Shown: piece after piece, positions 17,138 through 26,617 of the stretch
Position numbering within the stretch: position 1 is the stretch's first letter
Layout: each line of letters starts with the position of its first letter
Source: AP-15 sp963774345
Lineage (GTDB): Bacteria; Pseudomonadota; Alphaproteobacteria; ATCC43930; CGMCC-115725
Direction of reading: 5' to 3'
DNA: 64,000 nt
NCBI GenBank assembly: GCA_963774345.1
Contig: CAVZFB010000038.1
Coordinates: 434,001-498,000 of the forward strand
The notes under the pieces: generated by a model
What the model saw: the letters and a program-made list of their open reading frames with translations, nothing else
What the model was told of the DNA's origin: nothing
Databases searched by the model: none
Program-made: the position numbers and the translations under genes

Positions 17138-17235
17138 CTACCATTTCGGCGGGTCGAGCCGTGGCGCGAGAGGGTAGAAGTCATAATCGATCGCTTGCCG
17201 CGTTGTCAGCGGAGGTTGCGGTTCCCGCTGTCCGT
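17138..17235 (-). pseudogene. Decayed copy of the 41-residue gene at 17923
   Basis: The frame ending at 17138 contains RQAIDYDFYPLAPRLDPPKW, which aligns with RHALEYNLFPYAPRLDPLKG of the gene at 17923-18048. The upstream part no longer matches. It appears to be a degenerate duplicate. Confidence 0.5.
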
Positions 17236-17247
17236 TAGGCGACTGAC

Positions 17248-17837
17248 CTATGCCTCGTGTCTCGCCGCAACCCCAACGATCAACGCAAAAAATCCCAACG
17301 CAACCCCGAGCAACGCGACCGAACTGGCCTCGGGAACATAAACCCAGCTGCCCGTGATCTGGCATTGTGCGAAAAAACCGCAGCCCGCCATTTCTGCGTC
17401 AGACCCGATACTACCTAGGCCGAAGACGTTGATGTTAGCGGAATAGAAGGGCTGGTAGAACTCGACTTGGTTTGGCCCGCCCCCCAGGTGATGTTCCATT
17501 CGCAGCCTCGTTGTTCTACGTCTGGACAGCCACCGGCGGAGACTGGCGCGTCTCCGGTCCCGGCCCATTGCAGAGAAAAGTCAGTATCACCGCTTTCAAA
17601 CGGCGGATCGCTCCCGATGCTGTCGAACTGGTACTGCCCGGTGGCGTCGGGGCTGCTGAACGTAGCGATTACGGCAGGAAGTGATGGCACGTCGAATCCA
17701 TTTGGCCCACCAGGGCAGCCGCCGTTCATCGACGCGCAGCTGGTCTCGATAAAATTATAGGTTGTCGCCTTCGCTCCAAAAGTCCCCAACGCCAGTGCAG
17801 AACAGAAGCCGAGCAATGCTGTTGATACACGTGTCAT
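17248..17837 (-). CDS. PEP-CTERM secreted protein (frameshifted in a G run)
   Basis: The start at 17837 gives MTRVSTALLGFCSALALGTF and a signal-peptide end GAKA. The exported part is Gly/Ser/Asp/Cys-rich (CASMNGGCPGG, GGCPDVEQRGCEWNITW). The C-terminal sorting signal is VPEASSVALLGVALGFFALI, then VGVAARHEA. The two parts are in different frames, joined at a run of six G at about 17480-17486; a seventh G restores a 196-residue protein. The sorting motif is a VPEAS variant of the classic PEP box. Like its neighbour at 16371 it would be an exosortase substrate on the cell surface. The two lie convergently, sharing only the overall architecture. Confidence 0.65.
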
Positions 17838-17922
17838 GTACTCCTCCCTGATTTATCGGAGGACACAAATAGAGAACAGCGCACCGTGGAGCAAGAGCGA
17901 ACTCGGCGTCGACGGATCCAGC

Positions 17923-18048
17923 TTAGCGAGGATAGCCTTTCAGCGGGTCGAGCCGCGGTGCATACGGGAAGAGGTTATATTCGAGCGCGTGCCGGAGATG
18001 GGCCACCAGCGCAAGCTTCTCGTCATCGGTAAGGTCGAGCGTCGGCAT
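17923..18048 (-). CDS. Small conserved protein, 41 residues
   Basis: ATG at 18046-18048 opens MPTLDLTDDEKLALVAHLRH, continuing ALEYNLFPYAPRLDPLKG and ending at a TAA at 17923. The pattern (LDLTxxExxxLxxxLRxxI..DxxPxSPRLxPLK) is that of very small conserved proteins found widely in Bradyrhizobium and relatives; their function is unknown. A decayed copy lies at 17138. Confidence 0.6.
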   Translation of the reverse strand: MPTLDLTDDEKLALVAHLRHALEYNLFPYAPRLDPLKGYPR

Positions 18049-18151
18049 AATCGGCAAGGATATAGCCGCCGCCCTCGCCGATGCGAACACCCGCACGGCG
18101 TATGAGTAGTTTCCGACCCTAACGGATGGCGGCTGTCGGGGGTATCAGTCG

Positions 18152-18226
18152 ATGAAAAAGAGGCTCTTCTGGACCTTCGCGGTTATTTTCGCCGTCGGGG
18201 TCGTCTGCTGGCCGCTATTCCGGTAA
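18152..18226 (+). CDS. Possible 24-residue membrane peptide
   Basis: ATG at 18152 opens MKKRLFWTFAVIFAVGVVCW, ending PLFR and TAA. A basic start and one hydrophobic helix suit a membrane-inserted micropeptide or a leader, but there is no strong ribosome site and chance is possible. Confidence 0.3.
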   Translation: MKKRLFWTFAVIFAVGVVCWPLFR

Positions 18227-18249
18227 GCGCCGAGAAGCATCGGCCGGTC

Positions 18250-18444
18250 ATGGTTCCTGAAATCGATATCTGGCGCGCGGCCAATCTGCTGATCCGCAGG
18301 CACGGTGCCAACGCCGAGCTTGAAGCGGCGAAGCGCGCCGACCTGATGCTCGACCGCGGCGATGATGACGGCCGGCTCTTGTGGGCGCGGATCAGGCGGG
18401 CGACCGAAACGCTACAAACGCCGCAACTCGGTCGGTTAAACTAG
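18250..18444 (+). CDS. DUF6961-like small protein
   Basis: 64 residues: EIDIWRAANLLIRRHGANAE followed by LEAAKRADLMLDRGDDDGR and LWARIRRATETLQ. This is the pattern of a short helical family found across Alphaproteobacteria (IWRAAxLLIxxHGxxAxxxAxxRAdxMLxxGDxxG). The function is not known. It begins 23 bases after the possible micropeptide at 18152. Confidence 0.7.
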   Translation: MVPEIDIWRAANLLIRRHGANAELEAAKRADLMLDRGDDDGRLLWARIRRATETLQTPQLGRLN

Positions 18445-18455
18445 AACTCCGGTTT

Positions 18456-18824
18456 TTAGGGAAACAGAAATTTGATCAGGTGACTAACTGCCTCACGCAC
18501 GCCCTCATTTACCCCCACTTTGGTGGCCGACAAAGCTAACGGTGTAAGGACATCGAAAATCCTTAATTTTAGGGCATTCCGCTTCTCCAGGGAGGCAGGA
18601 TCGGCACGCACCACCTTAAGCTCGGCCTCGGCGTTATCGATCAATGCGGCCTCGACCTGGAGCCTAAGTTTCTGTAGCGCCTCAGTAACCCGATCGAGCC
18701 ACTCAATTTGTATCGCTCCAGTCCTGCTAAGAATCTTCCCGTCAAATTCAATCGGACTTCCGGGCATCCGCACGTCTACCGGGTGGGCCGCCTCGTGACC
18801 TTCTTCCTGTCGCTGCTCTGACAC
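18456..18824 (-). CDS. Hypothetical protein
   Basis: 122 residues from a GTG at 18824 with AGGGA about eight bases upstream. Mainly helical: DGKILSRTGAIQIEWLDRVT, ALQKLRLQVEAALIDNAEAE, and a conserved-looking C-terminal VGVNEGVREAVSHLIKFLFP. No membrane segment, signal peptide or family recognised. It is convergent with the DUF6961-like gene at 18250-18444, with 11 bases between their stops. Confidence 0.5.
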   Translation of the reverse strand: MSEQRQEEGHEAAHPVDVRMPGSPIEFDGKILSRTGAIQIEWLDRVTEALQKLRLQVEAALIDNAEAELKVVRADPASLEKRNALKLRIFDVLTPLALSATKVGVNEGVREAVSHLIKFLFP

Positions 18825-19093
18825 TTACTCATCCCTTGCTTTGGCCCATGATCGGGCTAGATCTCTACATCTTGTGCCCCCGGTGGCCTCGTGTCCAGAT
18901 ATCTTGTACCACGTCGCGATCGAGGTTGGCTCGCCGCAGGAGAACGGCTCGCGCTGCTCCAGGGGTCCTGGATGATCGCCGCTGCCTGCGCGTCAGCAAC
19001 CCGAGACGTTAGGGGACACCCCTGGACGGGACACTCGGCGGGACACTCATGCCGGAAATGCTCGATAATGGTCCGGTAACATATTGAAAAAAT

Positions 19094-19170
<77 letters not shown>

Positions 19171-19378
19171 CCGCGACGGTGCTGATGACCGCGGCGAGGG
19201 GTTGGATACAGAAGCGGGCAGGGATATGCAAGGCGGTTGCCGCTGGGTTTGCGAGGGTCGCCCGCAGCGATGGGATCGAAGGGGTGGGCCGTGCCGCCCC
19301 TCGATCTCGCAACTCGGTCCGGCGGGGACGACGGTCCCGGGAAGCGCACGTCGGGGGACACGAAATGCTCACGCAAAA

Positions 19379-19585
19379 TTACGGCAGCAGTCTGCCGTTA
19401 AAGGCGTTGGCGAAGGCATTCGCCGCGATCGCGTCGGCGAAGGTCAGCATCACAATGAACGTTCCATCGGCCCCCCGGTCATATCTAAAGCTCGTCGGGT
19501 TGACCTTATTGTCATCCAGCCACATTCTCATGTTGTCCATAGCGTGTGATAGTTGATCAGCTGATACGCGAAGTTCAACGGACAT
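19379..19585 (-). CDS. Hypothetical small protein
   Basis: 68 residues, ATG at 19585 behind GAGGCGCGGGT. Reads MSVELRVSADQLSHAMDNMR, then FRYDRGADGTFIVMLTFADA and a helical tail. The alternation of helix and strand suggests a compact alpha/beta domain. No family recognised. Confidence 0.5.
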   Translation of the reverse strand: MSVELRVSADQLSHAMDNMRMWLDDNKVNPTSFRYDRGADGTFIVMLTFADAIAANAFANAFNGRLLP

Positions 19586-19950
19586 ACCCGCGCCTCAAAC
19601 TTGTTACCGATATATAAACAACGAAACTCACAATGAGTTTGTTCCAAGCCGCAATGTTCCAATTGATATATAGATTTACCAACCAGACAAGTTTAGAATT
19701 TTTATCTTACTAAAATGAAAATTTTATAGTATCCATCGGCTTCTTAGCCTCTTCATATTACAGCACCCCGCTCGCGAATCTCCATCGCTCCGGGACCGCG
19801 AGCGCGAAACCGCTACCGCGATTTGAGCGCGTTCATCAACGCCGCGTAGGATCGGCCACCGGCCTCGACCTGAAGGCCGCGATCAAGGCAGAATGTCGAA
19901 TACGATGCTCGACCGCAAAACGAGCGCAATCGGCACCCCGGAGGGACTGC
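19586..19950. other. AT-rich intergenic region before the hybrid kinase
   Basis: About 365 bases between divergent genes. Bases ~19600-19760 are visibly AT-rich, with a small hairpin (AAACTCA, CAA, TGAGTTT near 19625-19641). Promoters for both flanking genes probably lie here, but no motif is clear. Confidence 0.4.
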
Positions 19951-22410
19951 ATGCCAATCGATGCGGACATGGCCGAAGGCGTGCAGGTCGATCCCGCCAG
20001 AACCAATCGGCCGCGAACGAACCTACTCGTCCGGCTATTCGTCCTCGTCTTGATGGCGATCCTGCCGGCGCTGGCGATCCAGGCTTACAACGAGATCGAA
20101 CTCAAACGGTCGCGCGAGGCTGAGGTGCGCCAAGATGCCATGCGGCTCGCCAAATTCGCCACAGGCGAGCTCGATCGGATCATAGAAAACGGCCATGCTT
20201 TAGCTGTCGCCTTAGCCAACCTCCCTGCGGTGCGCAATCACGACACCGCCGCCTGCTCCGATTATGCCGCCCTCCTGACCAAGGACTTCCCGCAATATGT
20301 GGCGATGGGAGCTATCGAACTGAATGGGCATGTGTTTTGCTCGAGCCGGCCGATTCCAACCGGCGCCACTGCGGCCGATCGTTGGTTCTTTAATGAGGCG
20401 ATCCGAAGCGGAAAGTTCGTCATCGGGGATTACCTGATCGGCCGCCTTGTCAAAAAGCCGATCCTGCCGCTCGCCCTGCCGTTTTCGGGTCCGGACGGCC
20501 ATATCGGCGGCGCGGTTTACATCTCTCTCGATATCGACTGGCTTGCTCGATATTTTCAAGCCGATCGGCAGATCAACAAAGATGCGACGTTGGCGATCGC
20601 CGACCGCAACGGCGTGATTCTCGTTCGGCTCCCCGACAATGCCAAATATGTCGGGACCAAATTTGCCGAGATCTATCGACCTCTCATTTTCGCCAAGGAA
20701 CCGGGGACGGCGGAGATCGTCGGGGTCGACGGCATTCACCGGATCCTCGGCTACGTCCCGGTGCAGTCGTCACCTGCCATCGGCCTCTTTGTCGGCGTCG
20801 GTCTAACAACGGCGGAAGCCTTCGCCGCGGTGAACGACGCGTCGAGGTTCGGTTTCATCTTGATAAGCATCGGCCTCGCAGTCGGCCTGTTGGTGGCTTG
20901 GCTGGGAGGCCGCTATTTCATATCTCGTCCGATCGCCAAACTGGTGGAGGCGTCGGCGCAGTGGCGGCAGGGCAATTTTGCGGCGCGCAGCGATCTCGGG
21001 CGAGGTGGCTCGGAGATTGTCCAGCTCGGACGTACCTTCGACGATATGGCGGGTGCGCTGCATCGCCGGCAGCAGGACAATACCAACCTATTGGCAACGC
21101 TCGAAAGCCGGGTGGCTGAACGTACGCGGGTTCTCGAAGCGGCGCAGGCAGAGCTAAAAGAGGTTAATGCCGGTCTCGAAAGCCAAGCCCGCGACCTCGC
21201 GACGGCAAATCGTGACCTGCGCTCCGAGATGCAGCGACGCGAGCAAGCCGAGGAGGTTTTGCGTCATCTGCAAAAGATCGAGGTCCTAGGCCAACTCACC
21301 GGCGGGGTCGCGCACGATTTCAACAATTTGCTTCAGGTCATCCTGGGAAGCCTCGATAACGCACGTCGTCGGCTGATGCGCGGTGAGCCCATTACCGCCG
21401 AGAATGGCTGGGAGCAGGTCCAGCCGGCGATCCGCAGCGCCGAGCGCGCGGCGGCGCTGACCCAGCAGCTTCTCGCCTTTGCGCGCCGCCAGCCCCTGTC
21501 GCCACAGGCACTGGACCTCAATCGCCTGGTCTCCGGCATGTCCGAGCTGCTGCGGCGGACACTCGATGAGACGATCAAGATCGAGACGGTGCTGGCTGGT
21601 GGCCTCTGGGCGGTCTCCGCCGACAGCACCCAACTGGAAAGCGCGATTATCAACCTTGCGGTCAACGCGCGCGACGCGATGTCGAATGGCGGCAGGATGA
21701 CAATCGAGACCGGCAACACCCTCCTCGACGAGGCTTATGCCGGCGCGCACGAGGAAGTCGTCGCTGGCCAGTACGTGCTCTTGGCGATCACCGACGATGG
21801 CGCCGGTATGACCAGGGAGGTGCTGAGGCAGGCCTTCGACCCGTTTTTCACGACCAAGGAGGTCGGCCAGGGCACCGGGCTGGGCCTGTCCCAGGTCTAT
21901 GGCTTCATCAAGCAATCCGGCGGCCACATCAAGGTCTACAGCGAACCGGGCCAGGGTACGACGGTCAAGATGTACCTGCCGCGGCTGGTGTCGGCTGAGG
22001 CCTCGGCGGAAATCTCGGTTCAGTCGGGCCCCGCCCCCAGCGGCAGCAAGACCGAGCTGATCCTGGTGGTCGAGGACGAGGACGACGTTCGCGCCTCGAC
22101 CGTTGGAATGCTCGAAGAACTCGGCTATGGCGTGCTCAAGGCGGCGGATGGCCCTGCCGCGCTGCGGCTACTGGCGGATCATCCGCAGACCCGGCTTCTG
22201 TTTACCGATGTCGGGCTGCCCGGCGGCCTTAACGGCAGGCAGCTCGCCGACACCGCGCGTGAAATGCGGCCCGACTTGCGGGTGCTGTACACGACCGGAT
22301 ATGCGCGCAACGCCATCGTTCATAACGGCACGCTGGATCCCGGTGTCGAGCTGATGGTCAAGCCGTTCACCTACGCCGCCTTGGCTGCCAAGATCCGCGC
22401 CATGCTGTAG
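19951..22410 (+). CDS. Hybrid sensor histidine kinase/response regulator
   Basis: 819 residues, ATG at 19951 with GGAGGGACTGC. Order: cytoplasmic tail; TM1 about 25-46; periplasmic double-Cache-like sensor to about 280; TM2 (FILISIGLAVGLLVAWLGG); HAMP (RPIAKLVEASAQWRQGNFAA); coiled coil; HisKA with phospho-acceptor His455 in VAHDFNNLLQV; HATPase with NLAVNARDAM, DDGAGM and GQGTGLGLSQVYG; C-terminal receiver with Asp753 in LLFTDVGLPGG and Lys in MVKPF. It is a membrane kinase that would sense a small ligand outside and phosphorylate its own receiver. The VAHDFNNLL class often lacks a cognate output gene, and none is adjacent. A Cys in TAACSDYAA and one in VFCSS may form a disulfide in the sensor. 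Confidence 0.9.
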   Translation: MPIDADMAEGVQVDPARTNRPRTNLLVRLFVLVLMAILPALAIQAYNEIELKRSREAEVRQDAMRLAKFATGELDRIIENGHALAVALANLPAVRNHDTAACSDYAALLTKDFPQYVAMGAIELNGHVFCSSRPIPTGATAADRWFFNEAIRSGKFVIGDYLIGRLVKKPILPLALPFSGPDGHIGGAVYISLDIDWLARYFQADRQINKDATLAIADRNGVILVRLPDNAKYVGTKFAEIYRPLIFAKEPGTAEIVGVDGIHRILGYVPVQSSPAIGLFVGVGLTTAEAFAAVNDASRFGFILISIGLAVGLLVAWLGGRYFISRPIAKLVEASAQWRQGNFAARSDLGRGGSEIVQLGRTFDDMAGALHRRQQDNTNLLATLESRVAERTRVLEAAQAELKEVNAGLESQARDLATANRDLRSEMQRREQAEEVLRHLQKIEVLGQLTGGVAHDFNNLLQVILGSLDNARRRLMRGEPITAENGWEQVQPAIRSAERAAALTQQLLAFARRQPLSPQALDLNRLVSGMSELLRRTLDETIKIETVLAGGLWAVSADSTQLESAIINLAVNARDAMSNGGRMTIETGNTLLDEAYAGAHEEVVAGQYVLLAITDDGAGMTREVLRQAFDPFFTTKEVGQGTGLGLSQVYGFIKQSGGHIKVYSEPGQGTTVKMYLPRLVSAEASAEISVQSGPAPSGSKTELILVVEDEDDVRASTVGMLEELGYGVLKAADGPAALRLLADHPQTRLLFTDVGLPGGLNGRQLADTAREMRPDLRVLYTTGYARNAIVHNGTLDPGVELMVKPFTYAALAAKIRAML

Positions 22411-22577
22411 CCTCGCCGGCAAAAGCCCAGGCGGCCTCTAGCCGCTGCCATGGCCAGGCAAGGGCGACCGACGCTAGCCGCCGAGTCTTTGCGAAGTTTC
22501 GATAAAGAGGTCCGCTCACTTTTTTGTCGCCACCCGCTGGGATTGGACAGTAGAGCTCCAGTAGGGCATCCACCATG

Positions 22578-22766
22578 CTATCTGATTCGCTTTCCGAGCC
22601 TGATCATCTCTCGCTGCTGAAGCGCGCTCCGCTCAATCTCATCGGCCGCATCAGTCAATTCGCTAGCCCAGAGGTACAACTGCTCGATAATTTCTCGCTT
22701 TACCGAGATTTTCGCGCGTTTTCGACATCGTTTGGCGAGTTCACGCAAAGCTTGCGGATCCTGCAT
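22578..22766 (-). CDS. Small helical conserved protein
   Basis: 62 residues from an ATG at 22766 behind GGGAGAAGACCC: MQDPQALRELAKRCRKRAKI, then EQLYLWASELTDAADEIERS. This is the pattern of a small two-helix family abundant in Rhizobiales (LRxxAxxYRxLAxxxxDxxxxxxLxxLAxELExxAxxIE). Function unknown, cytoplasmic. Confidence 0.6.
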   Translation of the reverse strand: MQDPQALRELAKRCRKRAKISVKREIIEQLYLWASELTDAADEIERSALQQREMIRLGKRIR

Positions 22767-22973
22767 GGGTCTTCTCCCGAGAGAAGTTCCCGGAGTGCGT
22801 CACCGCTTACCAACTCTTGATTGGCGAGAACGCGCGGTTATCTTATTAACAAGCCTTTTTCGGGCGGGTTCCGCACCCGAGATCTGCTAACAAAGAGGCG
22901 GTGATCAGTGAAGCCGGAACCCGGCTCAGCTATTTCCGAGGCCGGTCCGCTGGCTTAGAACGGAGCGGCCGAT

Positions 22974-24179
22974 TTGAGTGAAAGCAGTTCCATGACCGAA
23001 GCCCGCCAGGCCGCACTTTTCCCGGCACCCGAGCCTGCCGATGCCGACCGCTCGACTGGGCTGATGCCGTCGCAGATGCTGCGCGAGGCGGTGGCGGTGG
23101 GGCGCGAAATCTTGTCGCCGCAGCCGATCGGTGACGAGCAAATCCAGCCGGCGAGCATCGATCTGCGGCTGGGCGAGGAGGCCTATCGGGTCCGGGCGAG
23201 CTTTCTGCCGGGTGTTCGAGCAAGCGTGCGCGACAAGCTCGACCTGCTGTCGATGCATCGGATCGACCTGACCCAGGGGGCAGTGCTCGAAAAGGACTGC
23301 GTTTATATCGTGCCGTTGCTCGAATATGTGGCGCTGCGAAAACGCACCTCGGCACTAGCCAACCCGAAAAGCTCGATCGGCCGGCTCGATGTCTTTGCCA
23401 GGGTGATCACCGATCACGGCACCGAGTTCGACCGGGTGCGCGAGGGCTACAAAGGGCCGCTCTACGCCGAAATCTCGCCGCGCTCGTTCAGCATTCTGGC
23501 GCGAACCGGGTCGAGCCTCGTGCAATTGCGCATCCGCCGCGGCTCGCCGGCATTCAGCGACACCGCACTGCGGCGGCTGCATGACGAGGTGGGGCTGTTC
23601 GAATTGCGCCCGGGCGAGACCCCGGCGCGCGAGGCGATCCGCGATGGACTCGCCTTTAGCGTCGACGTCGCCGGACATGGGGATAGCGGCATCGTCGGCT
23701 ACAAGGCGCGTCGCCACACCGATCTGGTCGATGTCGATCGGGTCCATTACTACGATCCGCGCGATTTCTGGGAGCCGGTCTATGCCCATCGCGGGCCGGG
23801 GCCGGCTGGCGGAATCGTGCTCGACCCGCACGATTTCTATATCCTGGCGTCGCGCGAGGCGGTCGTGGTGCCGCCCGATCATGCCGCCGAGATGCTGCCT
23901 TATCACACCTTTGTTGGCGAGTTCCGGGTGCATTTCGCAGGGTTTTTCGATCCGGGCTTCGGCACCTCCGAGACCGGCGGCGCCGGCAGCCGCGCCGTGC
24001 TCGAGGTACGTTCGCACGAGGTGCCGTTTCTGATCGAGGATGGGCAAGTGCTCGGGCGGCTGGTCTACGAGCGGCTGATCGCCCGCCCGGACAAGCTCTA
24101 CGGTCGTGCCATTGGGTCGTCCTATCAGAGCCAGGGCTTGGCGCTGTCGAAGCACTTCAAGGAATTTTCCGCGCGGTGA
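22974..24179 (+). CDS. dcd: dCTP deaminase, double-domain form
   Basis: Up to 401 residues; the start is a TTG at 22974 with GGAG nine bases before, or an ATG at 22992. It matches the long 2'-deoxycytidine 5'-triphosphate deaminases of Alphaproteobacteria, in which two dUTPase/DCD-like beta domains are joined. The first has IQPASIDLRLGEEAYRVRAS and KSSIGRLDVFARVITD with the catalytic-site block EGYKGPLYAEISPRSF; the second has DFYILASREAVVVPPDHAAE and HFAGFFDPGFG. The reaction is dCTP to dUTP plus ammonia, feeding dTMP synthesis. It stands alone on this strand. Confidence 0.8.
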   Translation: MSESSSMTEARQAALFPAPEPADADRSTGLMPSQMLREAVAVGREILSPQPIGDEQIQPASIDLRLGEEAYRVRASFLPGVRASVRDKLDLLSMHRIDLTQGAVLEKDCVYIVPLLEYVALRKRTSALANPKSSIGRLDVFARVITDHGTEFDRVREGYKGPLYAEISPRSFSILARTGSSLVQLRIRRGSPAFSDTALRRLHDEVGLFELRPGETPAREAIRDGLAFSVDVAGHGDSGIVGYKARRHTDLVDVDRVHYYDPRDFWEPVYAHRGPGPAGGIVLDPHDFYILASREAVVVPPDHAAEMLPYHTFVGEFRVHFAGFFDPGFGTSETGGAGSRAVLEVRSHEVPFLIEDGQVLGRLVYERLIARPDKLYGRAIGSSYQSQGLALSKHFKEFSAR

Positions 24180-24333
24180 CGACTGCGTATCGCTGAGAAG
24201 GAGCCCAATGGTCCCCAGAGCCGGGGCGCGGTCTGCGGGTTGTTCCGCAGGTCGGCGGCTCGTGCCGCCGAGATATTGCACAGATGCGGGGGTCTCTCAG
24301 CAAACGAACTACGGAGCAGAGAGACCTATACAA

Positions 24334-24789
24334 TCACCCGTTGATCGAAGGAATGAAATACTTTTTGAGCATGTCCAGCAGATCGCCGCAGTTGTCGCCC
24401 GATGCTTCAAAAAATCCGACAGCTTCCATATTCCTGAAGATTTGTACGGTCAGACGCGAGTTCTCTGTAAACGGTCCACTAAATGATGATTGCTGCAGAC
24501 CGGACATTACAATTCGATTAATACTCATATCAATATTAAGGAATGTAATCGTCCGGTTGGGTTGATTAAGGGAAAACTCCATATACATCGTCGCGGATAA
24601 TAAAATCAGATTTGAAAAATCGATTCCTCCCAATGCGTTGATCGGGTTCTCGACAAATATAAACTCGGGTAATAACCCGTTGGCGACCTGATATTCGTCA
24701 ACAAATTCCTCAATTCTGCTCTGCATCAGCGCACCCATGCGCAGACGTTCGAAATATCCCCTTACCGTTGATCCATCGTATATCGGCAT
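24334..24789 (-). CDS. Hypothetical protein, AT-rich gene
   Basis: 151 residues with a strong ribosome site (AGGAGGATAATA) and ATG at 24789. Reads MPIYDGSTVRGYFERLRMGA, then a helix (EEFVDEYQVANG), strands (NLILLSATMYMEFSLNQPNR) and a C-terminal DLLDMLKKYFIPS. Base composition is clearly more AT-rich than flanking genes, which suggests acquisition. No domain recognised and no signal peptide or membrane helix. Confidence 0.55.
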   Translation of the reverse strand: MPIYDGSTVRGYFERLRMGALMQSRIEEFVDEYQVANGLLPEFIFVENPINALGGIDFSNLILLSATMYMEFSLNQPNRTITFLNIDMSINRIVMSGLQQSSFSGPFTENSRLTVQIFRNMEAVGFFEASGDNCGDLLDMLKKYFIPSING

Positions 24790-24988
24790 TATTATCCTCC
24801 TGTCGGTCGTGTGATGGTCTACGAATCATTCTCTTGATGCTGTGCACAACATATTGCCGAGACGAGCCATAACAAACCCTTGCTTCGGATGAACCTATCC
24901 GAATTCTATCGGCAAATCTTTAACGCGGCTTGCACAACCGGTCATCACGGTTTGGGCGAGGTGGCTTTCCGTTCACGAATTCCCTGCG

Positions 24989-26617
24989 CTACCATCGCGG
25001 GCGAGGATTGACGAACGTATCATGATAATGTTGGGTCAAGGCGCGAAGCTCTTGAAGCTTCTTCCGTAGCGCCAAGTCGGAATCGACAGCGGCCGAAATG
25101 ATCGACGACCGTGAGCTCGGGGCGGTCTCCGCAACCGGGATCAGGTGGGGTGCAGCTATCCGCGGTTCAGGCGCAAGCCCGGCGGCGACGGTCAACTGGA
25201 GGATGAGTTCTTTTGCCTGTTTGTTCAATGGCTGAAGTTCAGCAACCTGCCGGTAAGCCGCGAGTGCCGCCTCATTTTCTCCAAGCTCCTGAAGCGATTG
25301 CCCGAGGCAAAACCAAGTATTGTCTCCGTCGGGCTCTATCTCCACCGAGCGGGCGAGCAAGTCCTTCGCTTCGGCGTGGGCGCCGTTCCCGGCCTTCAAT
25401 CGGCCGAACCTGTAGAGCGCCAGCGCGTTGTCCGGAGCCAGCTCCAGAATCTGGCTGTAGGCGAGTTCAGCGTCCGCTGAGTTGTCCTGATCTTCAAACC
25501 CTAAGGCCATGTCGAGCATGGCCGGAAGCCCGCGCGGATCCAACCTGCCGCCGAGATTGCGATTGGTCCTGGTCACCACCGACACCGGCCTCTGGCGGCG
25601 CTCTTCCTGGGGACCAAATAAATATTTATACGGTTCGTTCCCCTTTAAAAACTCATAGGTGGTGAAGCCGTGGGCGATGGCATGCCGAATGCTGTAGGCA
25701 TGCAACAAATACCCGGCGGGCATCTCGCGATATGTTTCATCTCGCCCGGTGATGAAAAACAGCAGCGATTTCTTGGAACGGTCGACCAGGGTTGCGAGAG
25801 CGGCTACCGGTCTGTCGGCGTGCCAAAATACTGGAAGAAACAATGCGCCGCTTTTCGCGCAACGACTTAGCATCCACTGATTGAGACTGACGATCTCGTC
25901 GGCTCTCTGCGGACCTTTACTCGGGACCCATTTTATCTTCCAGAAATTAAGCAACGTCGACAAATTTTCATCGATCGATTTGGCATCTGACCAGGTTATA
26001 CGATAATTTTCTGATGACTTTACTTTCTTCAATAGCCGGCGAATTTTTTGCCGGTTATTGGTGCTCAGAATATTGAGGTACTCGTCCCAGCTTGCTGGCA
26101 GGTGTACTAAAGGGCAAATCGAGTGATCGGTTGGATCTCCCGGAAATTTATAGCTAATCGGTTTTTGCGCGAAGCGATTTTTATCGAAAGCGCGGAGGAA
26201 GAGGCGCCGCCGACGATCCGACATCGTAAGATTTTCTATCCTAAACAGAGCCCAATTGAGCTTTCGCTTGATGTACTCGGCGAACGCGGGCACCGCTTCG
26301 GACTCAAACCCGGGCTCGGATAGAATACCCGTATAATCCGAGAAGCCCGCACCGGCAGGGAAGATCTCGTTTGTGAAGCCGTGCTTCTTGTCGAAATCTG
26401 TCCGCATCCGCAGCGGCAGGAAGGCGGCGTATTCTTCGTCGGTCTCGTGGCGTTTGCCAGCGAGGATGAACCAGATCGTGCGGTGCGTGGTCAGCCAATC
26501 GGCCAGCCACTCCCAAGAAAGGAAGAACTGCGCCTCGGGATCAGCCGCGTAGACAGCGTCCCAGTTGTGCCGGCGCGCTTCCAACTCGCTGAAGCTGTCA
26601 ATGACGTCAATATGCAT
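24989..26617 (-). CDS. GNAT (CelD/FemAB-like) acyltransferase with TPR tail
   Basis: 542 residues. The first ~350 form a double GNAT domain of the CelD/BioF2-like class: VIDSFSELEARRHNWDAVYA, WEWLADWLTTHRT, NRQKIRRLLKKVKSSENYRI, SGALFLPVFWHADRPVAALA and the tail KGNEPYKYLFGPQEERRQ. The next ~120 residues are TPR units (AELAYSQILELAPDNALALY, AEAKDLLARSVEIEPDGDNT, ALAAYRQVAELQPLNKQAKE). The N-terminal family transfers acyl groups during polysaccharide, cell-wall or lipid biosynthesis, commonly in exopolysaccharide clusters. TPR fusion to this enzyme is uncommon and may recruit it to a complex. The gene stands alone and is moderately AT-rich. Confidence 0.7.
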   Translation of the reverse strand: MHIDVIDSFSELEARRHNWDAVYAADPEAQFFLSWEWLADWLTTHRTIWFILAGKRHETDEEYAAFLPLRMRTDFDKKHGFTNEIFPAGAGFSDYTGILSEPGFESEAVPAFAEYIKRKLNWALFRIENLTMSDRRRRLFLRAFDKNRFAQKPISYKFPGDPTDHSICPLVHLPASWDEYLNILSTNNRQKIRRLLKKVKSSENYRITWSDAKSIDENLSTLLNFWKIKWVPSKGPQRADEIVSLNQWMLSRCAKSGALFLPVFWHADRPVAALATLVDRSKKSLLFFITGRDETYREMPAGYLLHAYSIRHAIAHGFTTYEFLKGNEPYKYLFGPQEERRQRPVSVVTRTNRNLGGRLDPRGLPAMLDMALGFEDQDNSADAELAYSQILELAPDNALALYRFGRLKAGNGAHAEAKDLLARSVEIEPDGDNTWFCLGQSLQELGENEAALAAYRQVAELQPLNKQAKELILQLTVAAGLAPEPRIAAPHLIPVAETAPSSRSSIISAAVDSDLALRKKLQELRALTQHYHDTFVNPRPRW

